Notes: generated from the sequence alone by a model not told the origin. DNA of 64,000 nucleotides from Hydrogenophaga crassostreae (GCF_001761385.1 NZ_CP017476.1:1477501-1541500), one strand, 5' to 3'. Numbered from the stretch's first letter, positions 16,532-25,698 are shown. Made by a program: numbers and translations.

Positions 16532-17158
16532 TCATTCCGCTGCCTGGGCTTCGCCCCAGCTGTGGAACGTCCAGGGTTTGGGTCCGGAAACATAGGCCTG
16601 CTCCAGTTCGACCAATCGAAACCCGGCGGCCTGCAGCAGGGCAGGAATGTCGCGGTTCAAATGGCAACCACCGGCGAGCGGGCCCCAAAGGGGTTGGATA
16701 CGGTTTTGCCACCGTGCCACGCCCGCGTCAGGCGACAGGCCATGCTCGCAAAAAAGCAAAGAGGCACCTGGCTTCAGTACCCGATGCACTTCTTTCAGCG
16801 CAGCAACGGCGTCGGGGATGGTGCACAGCGCATAGGTGACCACGGCGCTGTCCATTTGCCCGCTGGGCAGGGGAATGGTCTCGGCAGACAATCCGATCAA
16901 GTCCACCGGAATGCCAGCGGCCGCAATGCGCTTGCGCGCTTTGGGCTGCAACGCCAACGCGGGGTCGAGACCGGTGATGCGGCTGACCTTCTGCGCATCG
17001 TAATGGGGCATGTTCAGGCCGGTTCCGATGCCAACCTCCAGGACATGGCCGCGCGCCTGTGGCACGACCTTCTGGCGCATGCGTGTGAACAGGGGCTGGC
17101 CACAGGCGGTGTCGAGCACCCAGGGGAAAATTCGGCGTTGAAAGCAGTTGAAGCACAT
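16532..17158 (-). CDS. Class I SAM-dependent methyltransferase
   Basis: This protein of about 208 residues has a Rossmann methyltransferase fold with the SAM loop VLEVGIGTGLN, an acidic residue after strand 2 (GLDPALAL) and post-motif LKPGASLLFCEHG, as in UbiE/phosphatidylethanolamine-type methyltransferases. The substrate is unknown. I placed the start at ATG 17158 (MCFNCFQRRIFPWVLD), which fits related proteins. An in-frame ATG at 17221 would add 21 residues containing a CPDC motif and is possible. Neither has a clear ribosome-binding site. The gene diverges from ylqF. Confidence 0.8.
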   Translation of the reverse strand: MCFNCFQRRIFPWVLDTACGQPLFTRMRQKVVPQARGHVLEVGIGTGLNMPHYDAQKVSRITGLDPALALQPKARKRIAAAGIPVDLIGLSAETIPLPSGQMDSAVVTYALCTIPDAVAALKEVHRVLKPGASLLFCEHGLSPDAGVARWQNRIQPLWGPLAGGCHLNRDIPALLQAAGFRLVELEQAYVSGPKPWTFHSWGEAQAAE

Positions 17159-17240
17159 GGGTGCATTGTCCACAACATGGCGGAGCAGTCTGCCGGGCAG
17201 CGCACAATCGGGGCATGACATTTGAAAAGAATCAACGACG

Positions 17241-18176
17241 ATGAGCATCCAATGGTTCCCTGGCCACATGCATCTCACCCGCAAGGCCATCACCGAGCGC
17301 ATCAAGGAAATCGATGTGGTGATCGAGATGCTGGACGCCCGTTTGCCGGGCTCCAGCGCCAATCCCTTGCTGGCCGAGCTCACCGCTTCGCGGCCCGCGT
17401 TGAAGGTGGTTAACAAGCAAGACATGGCCGACCCCTTGCGCACAGCGCTCTGGTTGGCCCACTACAACGCCCAGCCCAACACCCGAGCCATCTCGCTGGA
17501 TGCCAGCGAAACCTCACCCGCGCGCGCCATCATCGCGGCCTGTCATGAGCTCGCGCCTTTGCGTGGCGGCATGGTCAAACCCATGCGCGTGTTGATTTGC
17601 GGCATTCCCAACGTGGGCAAATCCACCCTGATCAACACGCTGAAAGGCAAGCGGGCGGCAAAAACGGGCGATGAGGCGGGCGTGACCCGGACCGAATCGC
17701 GCATCGCCCTGGCCGATGATTTTTACCTTTACGACACGCCCGGCATGCTATGGCCGCGCATCGTGGTGCCGGAGAGTGGATACAACCTGGCGGCCAGCGG
17801 CGCCGTGGGCAAAAACGCCTACGACGAGCAAGAAGTGGCGCTGGAGCTGATGGACAAGATCAAACGCGTCTATGGCGTGGAGCTTGAGGCGCGCTACAAG
17901 CTGGGCATGACGCCTGAGGCGATCGCCGAGACCAAAGACGAAGACCTGCTGGAAGCGGTTGGGCGCAAGCGCAGTGCGTTGACCAGTGGCGGACGGGTTG
18001 ATCCGCAGAAATGTGCCGAAATCTTGATCGGCGATTTCCGCACCAATGCGATTGGCAGATTGACACTGGAGACGCCAGAGGAATTTGCTGTCTGGCTCAA
18101 GGCGGGCCACAGCGCAGACGCCGAGCGGCAATCGAAGAAAAAGGACCGTAAACCCGCCAAACGGCGAAAGCGCTGA
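17241..18176 (+). CDS. ylqF: Ribosome biogenesis GTPase YlqF (RbgA family)
   Basis: This is a circularly permuted GTPase of 311 residues that acts in late 50S subunit assembly. The G4 motif NKQD (58-61) precedes the P-loop GIPNVGKST (121-129) and DTPG (165-168), the order that defines this family. It starts MSIQWFPGHMHLTRKAI, as YlqF proteins do, and has a C-terminal all-helical ANTAR-like domain ending in a basic tail (KKKDRKPAKRRKR). The tail may bind rRNA. It converges on rsgA, another permuted ribosome-assembly GTPase, with a 12-base gap between the two stops. Confidence 0.93.
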   Translation: MSIQWFPGHMHLTRKAITERIKEIDVVIEMLDARLPGSSANPLLAELTASRPALKVVNKQDMADPLRTALWLAHYNAQPNTRAISLDASETSPARAIIAACHELAPLRGGMVKPMRVLICGIPNVGKSTLINTLKGKRAAKTGDEAGVTRTESRIALADDFYLYDTPGMLWPRIVVPESGYNLAASGAVGKNAYDEQEVALELMDKIKRVYGVELEARYKLGMTPEAIAETKDEDLLEAVGRKRSALTSGGRVDPQKCAEILIGDFRTNAIGRLTLETPEEFAVWLKAGHSADAERQSKKKDRKPAKRRKR

Positions 18177-18188
18177 AACGCTCCAGGC

Positions 18189-19169
18189 TCAGTAGCGCCG
18201 CTTGTCCGACAACTCGGCGAACAGCTCACCGTAGATTTGGTAGCGGTTGGCCCCGATCGCCGGAGCGGTGTCGCTGGGGGGCTCGTCGGCTTTGGCCACC
18301 TGATCGCGCACCGAGCAGCCGGGTTCATGCAAATGGGTGCAGTTGTAGAAACGGCAATTGCCCAAGGCGGCGCGCATGTCGGGCATGAGCTGTGCCAGTT
18401 GCATGGGTTCGATGTGGTTCAAGCCAAACTCCTGGAAACCAGGGGAGTCGATCAGCGCGGTCTGCTTGGAGTCATCGGTCCAGTACCAGGTGGTGCTGGT
18501 GGTGGTGTGTTTACCGGAATTCAGTGCGCGTGAGATTTCGCCGGTGAGCGCCGCTGCATGGGGCACCAACCGGTTCACCAAAGTGCTTTTACCGACGCCA
18601 GAAGGGCCGAGTATCAACGTGGATTTTCCGTTCAGCTTCTGCAACAGATCCTCAACACCTGCTTCACTGCTGGCCGCGGTGGCTGCCTTCAGGCGCAACG
18701 GCATCACGTCCACACCCATGTGGCGGTAGGGCGCCAACCGCGCCCACGAACGGTCGAATGCGGGCTGTAGATCGCTCTTGTTGAGCACCACGATCACAGG
18801 AATGTTTTGTGCCTCGGCAGCAATCAGTGCACGTGCGAGTTGGCGTTCGGAAAACTCGGGATCGGCGGCAACCAGCATCAGAATCTGATCGAGGTTGGCC
18901 GCGAACGATTTGGTGCGCAGTTCGTCCTGTCGGTAAAACAAGTTGCGGCGCTCGTCCACGCGCTCCACACTGCCCTCATCGGTGGAGGCGCTCCATTGCA
19001 CGCGGTCACCCACTACCACCTGGCTTTTCTTACCGCGCGGATGGCAGATGCGGCGTTCGCCGTCGGCGCTTTCCACCAGACAATGGCGTCCAAAAGAGGC
19101 AACGACCAATCCCGGCTTCAGGTGGCTGGCGGCCGCGGGTTGGGCCGGTGGCTTGGCAGGGCGGCTCAA
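18189..19169 (-). CDS. rsgA: Small ribosomal subunit biogenesis GTPase RsgA
   Basis: This 326-residue circularly permuted GTPase acts in 30S subunit maturation. An OB-fold (about residues 18-75, LVVASFGRHCLVESADG) is followed by G4 NKSD (130-133) and the P-loop GPSGVGKS (188-195). DSPGFQEF follows, and a zinc finger CRFYNCTHLHEPGC lies near residue 280. The first available start is TTG 19169, with no clear ribosome-binding site; the frame is closed by a stop shortly upstream. It follows the pterin dehydratase gene on the same strand with a 31-base gap. Confidence 0.93.
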   Translation of the reverse strand: MSRPAKPPAQPAAASHLKPGLVVASFGRHCLVESADGERRICHPRGKKSQVVVGDRVQWSASTDEGSVERVDERRNLFYRQDELRTKSFAANLDQILMLVAADPEFSERQLARALIAAEAQNIPVIVVLNKSDLQPAFDRSWARLAPYRHMGVDVMPLRLKAATAASSEAGVEDLLQKLNGKSTLILGPSGVGKSTLVNRLVPHAAALTGEISRALNSGKHTTTSTTWYWTDDSKQTALIDSPGFQEFGLNHIEPMQLAQLMPDMRAALGNCRFYNCTHLHEPGCSVRDQVAKADEPPSDTAPAIGANRYQIYGELFAELSDKRRY

Positions 19170-19200
19170 GCGGAGAAACCGGTGGAGGCTGGCATGGGGA

Positions 19201-19530
19201 TCAGTCTTTCAACAAGGTGTCGGCGGCGGCGGCGCAGAACATGTCGCTCGCCGAGATTCCGTCGACGTCGTGGGTATTGAAGCGCACGGTGCATTTGCCG
19301 TAGCTCACCGCCAGATCGGGGTGGTGGTCTTCGCGGTGGGCCACCCAGGCCAGTGCGTTCACGAAGGCCATGGTCTCGTGGTAGTTCGCAAATGTGAAGG
19401 TTTTTTCGATGGAACCATCGATCAGCTTCCACCCCTGGGCGGCCTCACCGTTGAGCTGGGTGAGCTGGGAGACGATTTCGGTGGCGGAGAGCGCGCGGCG
19501 GTTTTGGTGAATCGGGTTCATAGGGTTCAA
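19201..19530 (-). CDS. 4a-hydroxytetrahydrobiopterin dehydratase (PCD/DCoH family)
   Basis: This 109-residue enzyme dehydrates 4a-hydroxytetrahydropterin, recycling the cofactor of aromatic amino acid hydroxylases. The conserved block EDHHPDLAVSYGKCTV (residues 67-82) carries the catalytic histidine pair, and HDVDGISASD follows. The start is TTG 19530, overlapping the stop of the M48 protease gene as TTGA. An ATG at 19521 is an alternative that removes three residues. No phenylalanine hydroxylase gene is in the window; some bacterial PCDs serve molybdopterin or folate metabolism instead. Confidence 0.88.
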   Translation of the reverse strand: MNPMNPIHQNRRALSATEIVSQLTQLNGEAAQGWKLIDGSIEKTFTFANYHETMAFVNALAWVAHREDHHPDLAVSYGKCTVRFNTHDVDGISASDMFCAAAADTLLKD

Positions 19531-20795
19531 ACAGCAAGGCCTTGCAGGCGCGCGATGCGCTCACTGGCCGGAGGGTGGGAATAGTAGAAGCGCACGTACA
19601 CCGGATCGGGTGTGAGCGTGCTGGCGTTGTCCTTGTAAAGCTTGAGCAGGGCGTTGGCGAGTTCATTGCCATCGGTTTTTTCCATGGCGTAGGCGTCGGC
19701 TTCGAACTCGTGGCGGCGCGACAGTTGCGCCATGAGCGGCGAGAGAAAGAAGGTGATCAATGGCACCACCATCATGAACAGCAGGATCGCCAGTGCATTG
19801 TTGGGTTCGCTGAGCGAGGGCATCACGCCCAGGCCAGTGTAGAACCAGCTTTGGGTCGACAGCCAGCCCAGCATCGCGAAGCCGACCAGGCTCAAGGCAA
19901 ACATCAACACCACGCGTTGAACAATGTGGCGCCGCTTGTAGTGACCCAGTTCATGGGCCAGCACGGCATCGATTTCACCGGGCGCGAGTTGTTTGAGCAG
20001 GGTGTCGAAAAACACGACCCGCTTGGCGGCACCGAACCCTGTGAAGTAGGCGTTGGCATGGGCACTGCGTTTGCTGCCGTCCATCACGAAAAAACCGCTG
20101 GCCGCGAAGCCGCAGCGCGCCATCAACGCGTTGACGCGGGTTTTGATGGTCTCGTCTTGCAGGGGTTCGAACTTGTTGAACAGCGGCGCAATCAGCGTCG
20201 GGTAGAACACCAGCATCAGCAGGTTGAACCCCATCCAGACACCCCAGGCCCACAACCACCACACGGGCCCTGCAGCGCCCATGAGCCACAACACAAGCGC
20301 CAGGATGGGCAATCCGATCAACGCACCGACGACCGCGCCTTTGACCGCATCGGCGATCCACAGGCCCAGGCTCATCTTGTTGAAGCCAAAACGCGCTTCT
20401 ATGCGAAACGTGGACCACCAGGCGGTGGGCAAACCGAGCGCGCCGCCGATGAGCACGAAACAGCCGACCAAAGCCAGTTGCTGCCACATGCCGCCCCCCA
20501 TGAGGTTCAGCAACCCCTGGTTGAGCCAGTGCAACCCGCCGAGCAGCGTCCAGCCCAGCAGCAAAGCGGCTTCAATGGCACCATCGACCAGCCCGAAACG
20601 GGTTTTGGCGACGGTGTAGTCAGCGGCTTTTTGGTGGGCTTCGGGTGTGATGGTTTGCGCAAACGCTTCTGGCACGGTGCCACGGTGTCGTGCCACATGG
20701 CGAATCTGGCGGCTCGCCAAGACCGTGCGCACCACCAAGCCTGCGATCAGCAGGCCGCAGAAAACCAGAGAAAAAGCCAGTTCGGGAGAAATCAT
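19527..20795 (-). CDS. M48 family metallopeptidase (Ste24/CAAX prenyl protease-like)
   Basis: This 422-residue inner-membrane zinc protease has the active site HELGH at residues 281-285, the third ligand Glu in EFEADAYA near 350, and about seven hydrophobic segments before and after it. It belongs to the Ste24 branch (M48A) rather than HtpX, judging by its length and the N-terminal membrane domain. Such bacterial enzymes probably take part in membrane protein quality control, since prenylated substrates are not known. The gene is divergent from orn by about 70 bases and overlaps the pterin dehydratase start. Confidence 0.9.
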   Translation of the reverse strand: MISPELAFSLVFCGLLIAGLVVRTVLASRQIRHVARHRGTVPEAFAQTITPEAHQKAADYTVAKTRFGLVDGAIEAALLLGWTLLGGLHWLNQGLLNLMGGGMWQQLALVGCFVLIGGALGLPTAWWSTFRIEARFGFNKMSLGLWIADAVKGAVVGALIGLPILALVLWLMGAAGPVWWLWAWGVWMGFNLLMLVFYPTLIAPLFNKFEPLQDETIKTRVNALMARCGFAASGFFVMDGSKRSAHANAYFTGFGAAKRVVFFDTLLKQLAPGEIDAVLAHELGHYKRRHIVQRVVLMFALSLVGFAMLGWLSTQSWFYTGLGVMPSLSEPNNALAILLFMMVVPLITFFLSPLMAQLSRRHEFEADAYAMEKTDGNELANALLKLYKDNASTLTPDPVYVRFYYSHPPASERIARLQGLAV

Positions 20796-20868
20796 GTGGG
20801 GAGTCTATCGAAAGCTGGCGCATGTGGGGCGCACAGGGTCGCCTTGGCCGATAAGCGAAAATGGCCGT

Positions 20869-21438
20869 ATGACGACACCTCAAACTCCACCTGCGCTCGC
20901 CAAGAGCGACCAAAACCTGATCTGGCTCGACTGCGAAATGAGTGGCCTGGACCCCGAAAAAGAACAACTGCTGGAAATCGCCGTGGTCATCACGGGGCCT
21001 GACCTCACCCCCCGCATCGAGGGCCCGGTGATCGTGATTCACCAGAGCGATGAGGTTCTGAACGCCATGGACGCCTGGAACAAGGGCACCCACGGTAAAA
21101 GCGGCCTGATTGACAAGGTGAGGGCCAGCACCGTTACCGAAGAAGAGGCTTCGGCCGAGCTGTTGGCGTTCATTGCCAAGTACGTGCCCAAGAACGGCTC
21201 GCCCATGTGTGGCAACACCATCAGTCAGGACCGGCGCTTTCTCGTGAAATACATGCCCAAGCTGGAGGCGTATTTTCATTACCGCTGCCTGGACGTGAGC
21301 ACGCTCAAGGAACTGGCCAAGCGCTGGAAGCCCGAGGTGTACAGCAGCTTCAAGAAGCACCAGAAACACACGGCACTGGCCGATGTGCACGAGTCGATCG
21401 ATGAGCTGGAGCACTACCGCACCCACTTGCTGCGATGA
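20869..21438 (+). CDS. orn: Oligoribonuclease
   Basis: This 189-residue 3'-5' exoribonuclease degrades two- to five-residue RNAs and pGpG. It is a DEDDh enzyme: Asp21 and Glu23 in WLDCEMSGL, Asp in NTISQDRRF, and His plus Asp in HTALADVHESIDEL. All catalytic residues are present. The ATG at 20869 has only a weak ribosome-binding site. An overlapping ATG eight bases upstream leads at once to a stop. Orn is usually essential in gamma- and betaproteobacteria. Confidence 0.95.
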   Translation: MTTPQTPPALAKSDQNLIWLDCEMSGLDPEKEQLLEIAVVITGPDLTPRIEGPVIVIHQSDEVLNAMDAWNKGTHGKSGLIDKVRASTVTEEEASAELLAFIAKYVPKNGSPMCGNTISQDRRFLVKYMPKLEAYFHYRCLDVSTLKELAKRWKPEVYSSFKKHQKHTALADVHESIDELEHYRTHLLR

Positions 21439-21509
21439 GTTAGGGTCATGGGAGGTCACGCCCAAGGGTGTGCACCATGTCAAAATCGGGGCTTCCGAAT
21501 GAGAGTTCT

Positions 21510-23096
21510 ATGACCAAAAAATCCCGCGCCAGCCTGATCGCCCGCCATCAAGACGTTTTTCAGCTGGGTGCCTCACTGGCGTTCCTGTTGATGGTGGGCC
21601 TCTATGCCTCATTGACCGGGGCCAACGTTTTGGGCCTGTCCACCACATCGGTCTGGTTGCTGATCGTGTCGGCCGTCGTGGGCGGCTACATGGCGATGAA
21701 CATTGGCGCCAACGATGTGGCCAACAACATGGGTCCAGCGGTGGGCTCGGGCGCGATGTCCATGGGCTGGGCGATTCTGATCGCGGCCTTGTTTGAAGCC
21801 CTGGGTGCTGTCATTGCTGGAGGTGAGGTTGTGGGAACGATCAAGGGCGGCATCATTGATCCGGCCCAGATCGCCGACGCCAGCCTGTTCGCATGGGTGA
21901 TGTTTTCGGCCCTGCTGGCCGGGGCATTGTGGCTCAACCTGGCCACAGCGATTGGCGCGCCCGTGTCCACCACCCACTCCATCATCGGGGCTGTGATGGG
22001 CGCGGGTATTGCCGCTGGCGGTTGGGGTCTGGTGAACTGGGGCACGGTCGGTTCGATCGTGATGAGCTGGGTGATTTCACCCGTGATGGGTGGTGCGATT
22101 GCCGCCGGCTTCCTTTACCTGATCAAGCGCAGCATCACCTACCGAAGCGAAATGACGGTGGCCGCGAGCAAGGCGGTTCCATGGCTGATCGCAGTGATGG
22201 TCTGGGCTTTTGGCACATACATGATGCTCAAAGGGTTTAAACATATCTACAAGATCAGTTTCTTGGCGGCGCTCGGCGTTGGCGCGGTATTGGCCGTGGT
22301 TGTTTGGGCGTTGATCCGCAAGCCGATTGCGCGCATGGCCATGGCCCAGGTGAACAGCAAAGAGGGCGTTAACCGCCTGTTTACATGGCCACTGGTGTGT
22401 TCCGCCGCCTTGTTGAGCTTTGCGCACGGGGCCAACGATGTGGCCAACGCGGTGGGGCCGCTGGCGGCGATTTACGAAGCTGTAAAGTCGGGCGCCATCG
22501 CAGGCGAGGCACCCACTCCGCTGTGGGTGATGGTGCTGGGGGCTGTTGGTCTGGCCGTAGGCCTGGCCCTCTATGGCTCGCGCCTGATCCGCACGGTGGG
22601 CAAGGAAATCACCGAGCTGGACAACATGCGGGCTTATTCAATTGCCATGGCAGCAACGATCACGGTGATCGTTGCCTCTCAGTTCGGCATGCCGGTATCG
22701 ACCACCCATATCTCGATTGGCGCGGTGTTCGGCGTTGGGTTCTTGCGCGAATTGCTGAAGGTGAACTACGCCAAGATGGAGGCGGTGGTGTTCGCCGGCC
22801 ACCAAGGGGAAGACAGGGAAGAGGTTGAGGCCTACCTGCAGCGGTTCGAGGCAGCAGAAGTGGGCGAAAAGAAGCGCATGCTGGCCGACATGAAGCGCAA
22901 GAAGGACATTCGCGAAGCGGCGCAAGGCGCCAACTTTGCGAAAAACGAGCGCAAGGCGTTCAAGAAAGCCTACAAGAAAGAGATCGTGAAGCGCTCAGCA
23001 GTGATGCGCATTGTGGCGGCCTGGATCATTACCGTGCCTGCCACGGCGGTGCTGGCTGCTGTGCTGTTCCAGATCGTGGCTTCGGTGCTGGGCTGA
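21510..23096 (+). CDS. Inorganic phosphate transporter, PiT family
   Basis: This 528-residue integral membrane symporter takes up phosphate (probably as metal phosphate). The two inverted repeats each carry the PiT signature: NIGANDVANNMGP at residues 64-76 and AHGANDVANAVGP near 305-317. A charged, Lys/Arg/Glu-rich cytoplasmic segment of about 70 residues (near 430-500) precedes the last membrane helix, as in E. coli PitA-like proteins. The start at 21510 is preceded by GAGAG; an upstream in-frame start would add 14 residues. No PhoU-like partner gene is adjacent. Confidence 0.92.
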   Translation: MTKKSRASLIARHQDVFQLGASLAFLLMVGLYASLTGANVLGLSTTSVWLLIVSAVVGGYMAMNIGANDVANNMGPAVGSGAMSMGWAILIAALFEALGAVIAGGEVVGTIKGGIIDPAQIADASLFAWVMFSALLAGALWLNLATAIGAPVSTTHSIIGAVMGAGIAAGGWGLVNWGTVGSIVMSWVISPVMGGAIAAGFLYLIKRSITYRSEMTVAASKAVPWLIAVMVWAFGTYMMLKGFKHIYKISFLAALGVGAVLAVVVWALIRKPIARMAMAQVNSKEGVNRLFTWPLVCSAALLSFAHGANDVANAVGPLAAIYEAVKSGAIAGEAPTPLWVMVLGAVGLAVGLALYGSRLIRTVGKEITELDNMRAYSIAMAATITVIVASQFGMPVSTTHISIGAVFGVGFLRELLKVNYAKMEAVVFAGHQGEDREEVEAYLQRFEAAEVGEKKRMLADMKRKKDIREAAQGANFAKNERKAFKKAYKKEIVKRSAVMRIVAAWIITVPATAVLAAVLFQIVASVLG

Positions 23097-23180
23097 AGTC
23101 CGCGAGCGCTTTGAACACCCCCTGTGTTTCGCGGCTTGTAACGGCTGTCGAAAATAATTCTAGGGTTTTCCCTCGAAGTC

Positions 23181-23213
23181 TGCGATAATCGAAGGCTGCG
23201 CAGGAAACTGCGC
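23181..23213 (+). promoter_or_regulatory. Putative extended -10 promoter and leader hairpin of the DEAD-box helicase gene
   Basis: TGC-GATAAT at 23181-23189 fits an extended -10 element. Directly downstream, arms 23198-23203 and 23208-23213 (GCGCAG/CTGCGC) close a GAAA tetraloop, a very stable RNA hairpin. If transcription starts near here the helicase mRNA has a leader of about 300 bases before its ATG at 23507. The whole gene-free stretch 23097-23506 shows no other convincing gene. Confidence 0.4.
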
Positions 23214-23506
23214 TTATTTGTGCATCTGCCTCTCACACACAGGCCTCCCGGATTCGGTTGTCGAAAGCGCTCTCAAAAGTGGTTTGCGACACACCTGCCA
23301 TCGGTTTCAACCGCTGGCGATCTGGATGAGGTCTTCGCTCCCGGCGTCACGCGACAGCAACTGTGACCCATGGCGCGTTATCCGTTTGATGGTTGATGTT
23401 TTGTAACCACGAACGGAACCTGCGCCCGGGAGCGCCGGCCATGTCATTGGCCGGCTCCAGCCTGAGCTTTGGATTCGATCAATTGCGCGTTTGCGCAAGG
23501 ACGAAC

Positions 23507-25477
23507 ATGAGCGATTCTTTTGAAGACCGCGGCGAATTCACGCCCGACAATACCCCTGACAGTACCCTCGATGCCGCGTTCACCGCGCAATCGGCCGACG
23601 TTTCCGCATCTGTGGCTGAAGAGGCCGTGGCCGAAGAAGCCGTGATCGCTGAGCCCAATGGCTTTGTGACCATGGGCCTGGCCCCTGAGTTGGTGCAAGC
23701 CTGTACCGACCTGGGCTACACCCAGCCCACGGCAGTGCAGAAAAACGTGATCCCCAAAGCCTTTCTGGGCGAGGGTGAAAAGCGTTTTGCAGACTTGATG
23801 GTTTCCAGCCAGACCGGTAGCGGCAAAACCGCTGCTTTCTTGCTGCCCGTGTTGCACACCCTGCTTGCTCAACGTGCGGCTGTGGAAGCGCAAGAGCGCG
23901 CCGAGTTTGAACAAGCCACGGCAGAGGCCTTGGCCAATGGCGAAGCCGCTCCCAAGCGCCCCAAGCGCAAAGATCCCACCAACCCCCGCAATTTCAAGGC
24001 GCCAACGCCTGGTGCGTTGATCGTGTGTCCAACACGCGAACTGGCCCAGCAGGTGGCCAACGATGCCATCGATCTGGTGCGTCATTGCCGCGGCCTGCGC
24101 GTGGCCAACGTGGTGGGCGGCATGCCTTACCAGTTGCAAATTGCCAAGCTGCAAAACGCCGACCTCGTGGTCGCCACGCCAGGCCGTTTGCTCGACCTGC
24201 AGCGCTCGCAGCAATTGAAGCTCGACAAAGTGCAGTTCCTGGTGGTCGACGAAGCCGACCGCATGCTGGATCTGGGCTTCTCTGATGATCTGGCCGACAT
24301 CAACGATCTGACCAGCCAACGCGGCCAGACCATGATGTTCTCGGCAACCTTTGCGCCCCGCATTCAGCAACTCGCCATGCGCGTGATGCACGATGGCGGC
24401 AAGCACGTGCAAAAGGTTCAGATCGACAGCCCGCAAGAGCAGCACAACAACATCACGCAAAAACTGTTCTGGGCCGACAACGCCCAGCACAAGCGCTCGT
24501 TGCTGGACCACTGGTTGCGCGACACCACGATCAACCAGGCGATTGTGTTTTGCAGCACGCAAATCGAATGTGATGGCTTGGCCAACGATCTGCAACAGTC
24601 CAACTTCGCGGCCGTGGCATTGCATGGCGCGTTGAGCCAGGGCATTCGCAACCGCCGTTTGATGGCGCTGCGCAGCGGCCAGGTGCAAATCTTGGTGGCG
24701 ACCGATGTGGCCGCTCGCGGCATTGACGTGCCCACGATCACCCACGTGTTCAACTTTGGTCTTCCAATGAAGGCCGAGGATTACACCCACCGCATTGGTC
24801 GCACCGGCCGTGCTGGCCGCGACGGCCTGGCCGTCACGTTCGCCGAAATGCGCGACCGCCGCAAGATCTTCGACATCGAAGCCTTCACGCGCCAACGCAT
24901 CGCCGTAGATACCGTGGCCGGCATGGAGCCGCGTCAGCGCGCCCCGCAAAACGAGCCCATGGGCCGTGGCGCGCCAGGCCGCAACTACGCCAATGCATCG
25001 CGTGGCAACGACCGTTTCGGTGGTGATCGCCGCGGCGCCCCTGCACGCGGTCCCCGCGTCGAAGGTCGCTTTGAAGCCCCTCGCTTCGAAGGCAATCGCA
25101 ATGACAACCGCGGTGGCGATGGCGGGCGTTTTGAACAGCGTTCGGAAGGCCGTTTCGAAAACCGTGGCGCGCCGCGCTCGGACAACCGATTCGAGCAACA
25201 GCGTCCCGACAACCGTTTTGACAACAACCGTGGTGGCGACAGCCGTCCGGCAGGTCGTGGTGGTTTCGCCGATCGTCCTCCAGCCCGTGCCGGTGCCAAG
25301 CCTTCAGGTTTTTCCAGCTTTGGCCGTGGCGACAATGCAGCCAATCCGCGCCCCTCGGGCGATCGCTTCAGCGACCGCGGCAACTCTGAGCGCGCGGCCA
25401 TGCGCGGCGGAGAATCTGCCCAGCGTCGCCCTGAAGGTGGCCCTGGCCGCCCGGTCGCGCGTCGCCAGCCGCGTTGA
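23507..25477 (+). CDS. DEAD/DEAH box ATP-dependent RNA helicase (RhlE-like) with long RGG-rich tail
   Basis: This 656-residue RNA helicase probably acts in ribosome assembly or RNA decay. All core motifs are present: Q motif GYTQPTAVQ (70-78), motif I SQTGSGKT (101-108), PTRELAQQ (175-182), TPGRLLDL, DEAD (248-251), SAT, ATDVAARGID and HRIGRTGRAGRDG. Two features are unusual. A charged insertion of about 50 residues (119-169, Ala/Glu then Lys/Pro rich) separates motif I from Ia. The last 170 residues are disordered, with many RFE, NRF and RGG-like units. AAGGA precedes the ATG at 23507; a terminator follows. Confidence 0.93.
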   Translation: MSDSFEDRGEFTPDNTPDSTLDAAFTAQSADVSASVAEEAVAEEAVIAEPNGFVTMGLAPELVQACTDLGYTQPTAVQKNVIPKAFLGEGEKRFADLMVSSQTGSGKTAAFLLPVLHTLLAQRAAVEAQERAEFEQATAEALANGEAAPKRPKRKDPTNPRNFKAPTPGALIVCPTRELAQQVANDAIDLVRHCRGLRVANVVGGMPYQLQIAKLQNADLVVATPGRLLDLQRSQQLKLDKVQFLVVDEADRMLDLGFSDDLADINDLTSQRGQTMMFSATFAPRIQQLAMRVMHDGGKHVQKVQIDSPQEQHNNITQKLFWADNAQHKRSLLDHWLRDTTINQAIVFCSTQIECDGLANDLQQSNFAAVALHGALSQGIRNRRLMALRSGQVQILVATDVAARGIDVPTITHVFNFGLPMKAEDYTHRIGRTGRAGRDGLAVTFAEMRDRRKIFDIEAFTRQRIAVDTVAGMEPRQRAPQNEPMGRGAPGRNYANASRGNDRFGGDRRGAPARGPRVEGRFEAPRFEGNRNDNRGGDGGRFEQRSEGRFENRGAPRSDNRFEQQRPDNRFDNNRGGDSRPAGRGGFADRPPARAGAKPSGFSSFGRGDNAANPRPSGDRFSDRGNSERAAMRGGESAQRRPEGGPGRPVARRQPR

Positions 25478-25503
25478 GCTTGACTCACTGGCCGTGAGGC
25501 CAT

Positions 25504-25537
25504 AAAAAATGCCGGGCAACTGCCCGGCATTTTTTTT
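25504..25537. terminator. Bidirectional rho-independent terminator
   Basis: Arms 25510-25519 and 25522-25530 (core GCCGGGCA/TGCCCGGC) form a perfect GC-rich stem, flanked by A-rich sequence on the left (25504-25509) and eight T on the right (25530-25537). It works on both strands: 27 bases after the helicase stop on the plus strand, and about 160 bases after the last polysaccharide-locus gene on the minus strand. The rest of 25538-25698 shows no gene. Confidence 0.88.
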
Positions 25538-25698
25538 CGTCTGTCGCCCGTTTTCAGTCGAACCCTCGCGGGCTGTCTTTTGCGGTCTATGCACTGCGTT
25601 GCGAATTCTCAGGCAAGCCTTCCTGGCTTGCATTTGCGCGTCACACCTCATTCTGCAAAAAGCCACGCCGCGCACGACGCGGGTGATGTGGAGCATCC

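Noticed and set aside
19542..21002. 486-codon plus-strand frame opposite the M48 protease gene
   Set aside because: The opposite strand encodes a protease with HELGH and membrane helices; this frame is rich in Gln and His with no family features.
23444..25198. 584-codon minus-strand frame opposite the DEAD-box helicase
   Set aside because: The helicase frame has every core motif; the reverse frame is a composition artefact.
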